Below, one piece after another: positions 63,578 through 64,000 of a stretch of 64,000 nucleotides of DNA. Positions within the stretch are counted from its first letter, which is position 1; the number at the start of each line of letters is the position of its first letter. The notes below the pieces were generated by a model. It saw nothing but the letters and a program-made list of their open reading frames with translations, was not told the DNA's origin and ran no database searches. Made by a program: the position numbers and the translations under genes. The DNA is taken from contig JBGAVW010000007.1 of assembly GCA_044227925.1 (NCBI GenBank), forward strand, positions 1 to 64,000, in the 5' to 3' direction. This DNA is from JADJLQ01 sp044227925 (GTDB lineage Bacteria > Bacteroidota > Bacteroidia > Chitinophagales > Saprospiraceae).

Positions 63578-64000
63578 ATGGAAAAAATTTACTGCTTTGG
63601 TGAACTTCTCTGGGATATGCTGCCATCCGGCAAACAAGCGGGGGGAGCGCCTATGAATGTAGCATATCATTTGAATAGATTGGGATTAGAAGCCAAACCG
63701 ATTACTGCTATAGGTAAAGACGCATTAGGAAAGGAATTAATGGAGTTTTTAAAGTCAAAAAATATCAGCACAGACTTTGTATTGGAAAATGCTCAACCTA
63801 CCGGGCAAGTAGTGGTCACACTGAGTAAATCCAATGAAGCCAGCTATACCATTCAAGCACCGGCGGCATGGGATTTTATAGAATTAAATAAAGATTCTTT
63901 ACTTGAAATAGCACAAAAAGAATATCTATTGATTTTTGGCTCATTGGCTTGCAGAAATTCAATAAACCGGGATACACTGAATAGGCTTGCCTCAAAAGCT
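63578..64000 (+). CDS. PfkB-family carbohydrate kinase (fructokinase-like), truncated at the window edge
   Basis: A complete start and 141 in-frame codons to the window edge with no stop, so the C-terminus is missing. The N-terminus MEKIYCFGELLWDMLPSGKQ and the following GGAPMNVAYHLNRLG are the sugar-binding blocks of fructokinase-type PfkB enzymes, continuing with AIGKDALGKELMEFL and LVYTIQAPAA-like SYTIQAPAAWDF. The kinase phosphorylates a sugar with ATP, probably cytoplasmic. The ATP-site and catalytic-base residues (GAGD) lie off the window. It is the third member of a sugar-metabolism group with deoC and the isomerase. Confidence 0.88.
   Translation, partial: MEKIYCFGELLWDMLPSGKQAGGAPMNVAYHLNRLGLEAKPITAIGKDALGKELMEFLKSKNISTDFVLENAQPTGQVVVTLSKSNEASYTIQAPAAWDFIELNKDSLLEIAQKEYLLIFGSLACRNSINRDTLNRLASKA

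Noticed and set aside
1..64000. CRISPR array, tRNA, rRNA, insertion sequence or prophage
   Set aside because: No direct-repeat array, cloverleaf, transposase or phage gene was seen on reading both strands.

Overview
The window looks like a chromosomal segment of a Bacteroidota bacterium, most plausibly a Saprospirales/Chitinophagales-like lineage. Four kinds of evidence support this: an AT-rich sequence; very large secreted proteins with HYR-like and CUB-like modules, a dockerin-like segment and type IX secretion (T9SS) tails; a Bat (Bacteroides aerotolerance) operon; and the Bacteroidota promoter element TAnnTTTG in front of many genes, sometimes with an upstream TTG. I see no tRNA, rRNA, CRISPR array, transposase or phage gene. 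No gap between genes exceeds 300 bases.

Layout, left to right. 1-7.7 kb: two paralogous, tandem, minus-strand giant secreted proteins, the first cut by the window edge. 7.9-9.5 kb: a NarL-type regulator with a degenerate receiver, overlapping an exported glycosylasparaginase gene. 9.5-17.5 kb: a lipid A type acyltransferase, a large outer-membrane protein, and a secreted zinc metalloprotease with a P-domain and T9SS tail. 17.6-24.4 kb: mostly housekeeping genes (PASTA protein, rhodanese, dCTP deaminase, phosphopantetheinyl transferase, a peroxiredoxin-ClpS-Aat-FkbM operon, EamA transporter, O-methyltransferase). 24.5-27.4 kb: an Omp85-like protein divergent from HemW.

27.6-36.8 kb: the Bat locus. 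It holds a MoxR ATPase, an unrecognised exported protein, a DUF58 protein, a DUF4381-like protein, BatA, BatB and a BatC with a long glutamine tract. After a 230-base gap come a short BatD-like protein and full-length BatD. 36.8-38.8 kb: a TolC-like channel and an MacB/LolD-type ATPase with no permease or adaptor nearby. 39-48 kb: two small hypothetical genes, an M13 metallopeptidase lipoprotein, an S41 protease, a coiled-coil protein, a lipid-kinase-like protein, a BioF/SPT-fold PLP enzyme and a GH43 lipoprotein.

48.3-56.1 kb: an acyl-CoA oxidase-like flavoprotein, a RibD/DHFR-fold reductase, an exported M20 amidohydrolase, and the arginine genes argB-argE-argH. 56.1-64 kb: carbohydrate functions, namely a GH78 alpha-L-rhamnosidase, a GT4 glycosyltransferase, a Tat-exported Gfo/Idh/MocA oxidoreductase, DeoC, an IolE-like sugar isomerase/epimerase and a PfkB sugar kinase cut by the right edge.

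Several long open frames begin at TTG or GTG codons that lie in or ahead of promoter-like elements. In those cases I moved the start to an internal ATG and said why. Nothing here is an obviously new multi-gene system. The least explained pieces are the pseudo-receiver regulator/asparaginase pair, the unrecognised gene inside the Bat operon with its polyglutamine BatC, the twin CUB/HYR giants, and the repeated very short distance between promoter motif and start codon.
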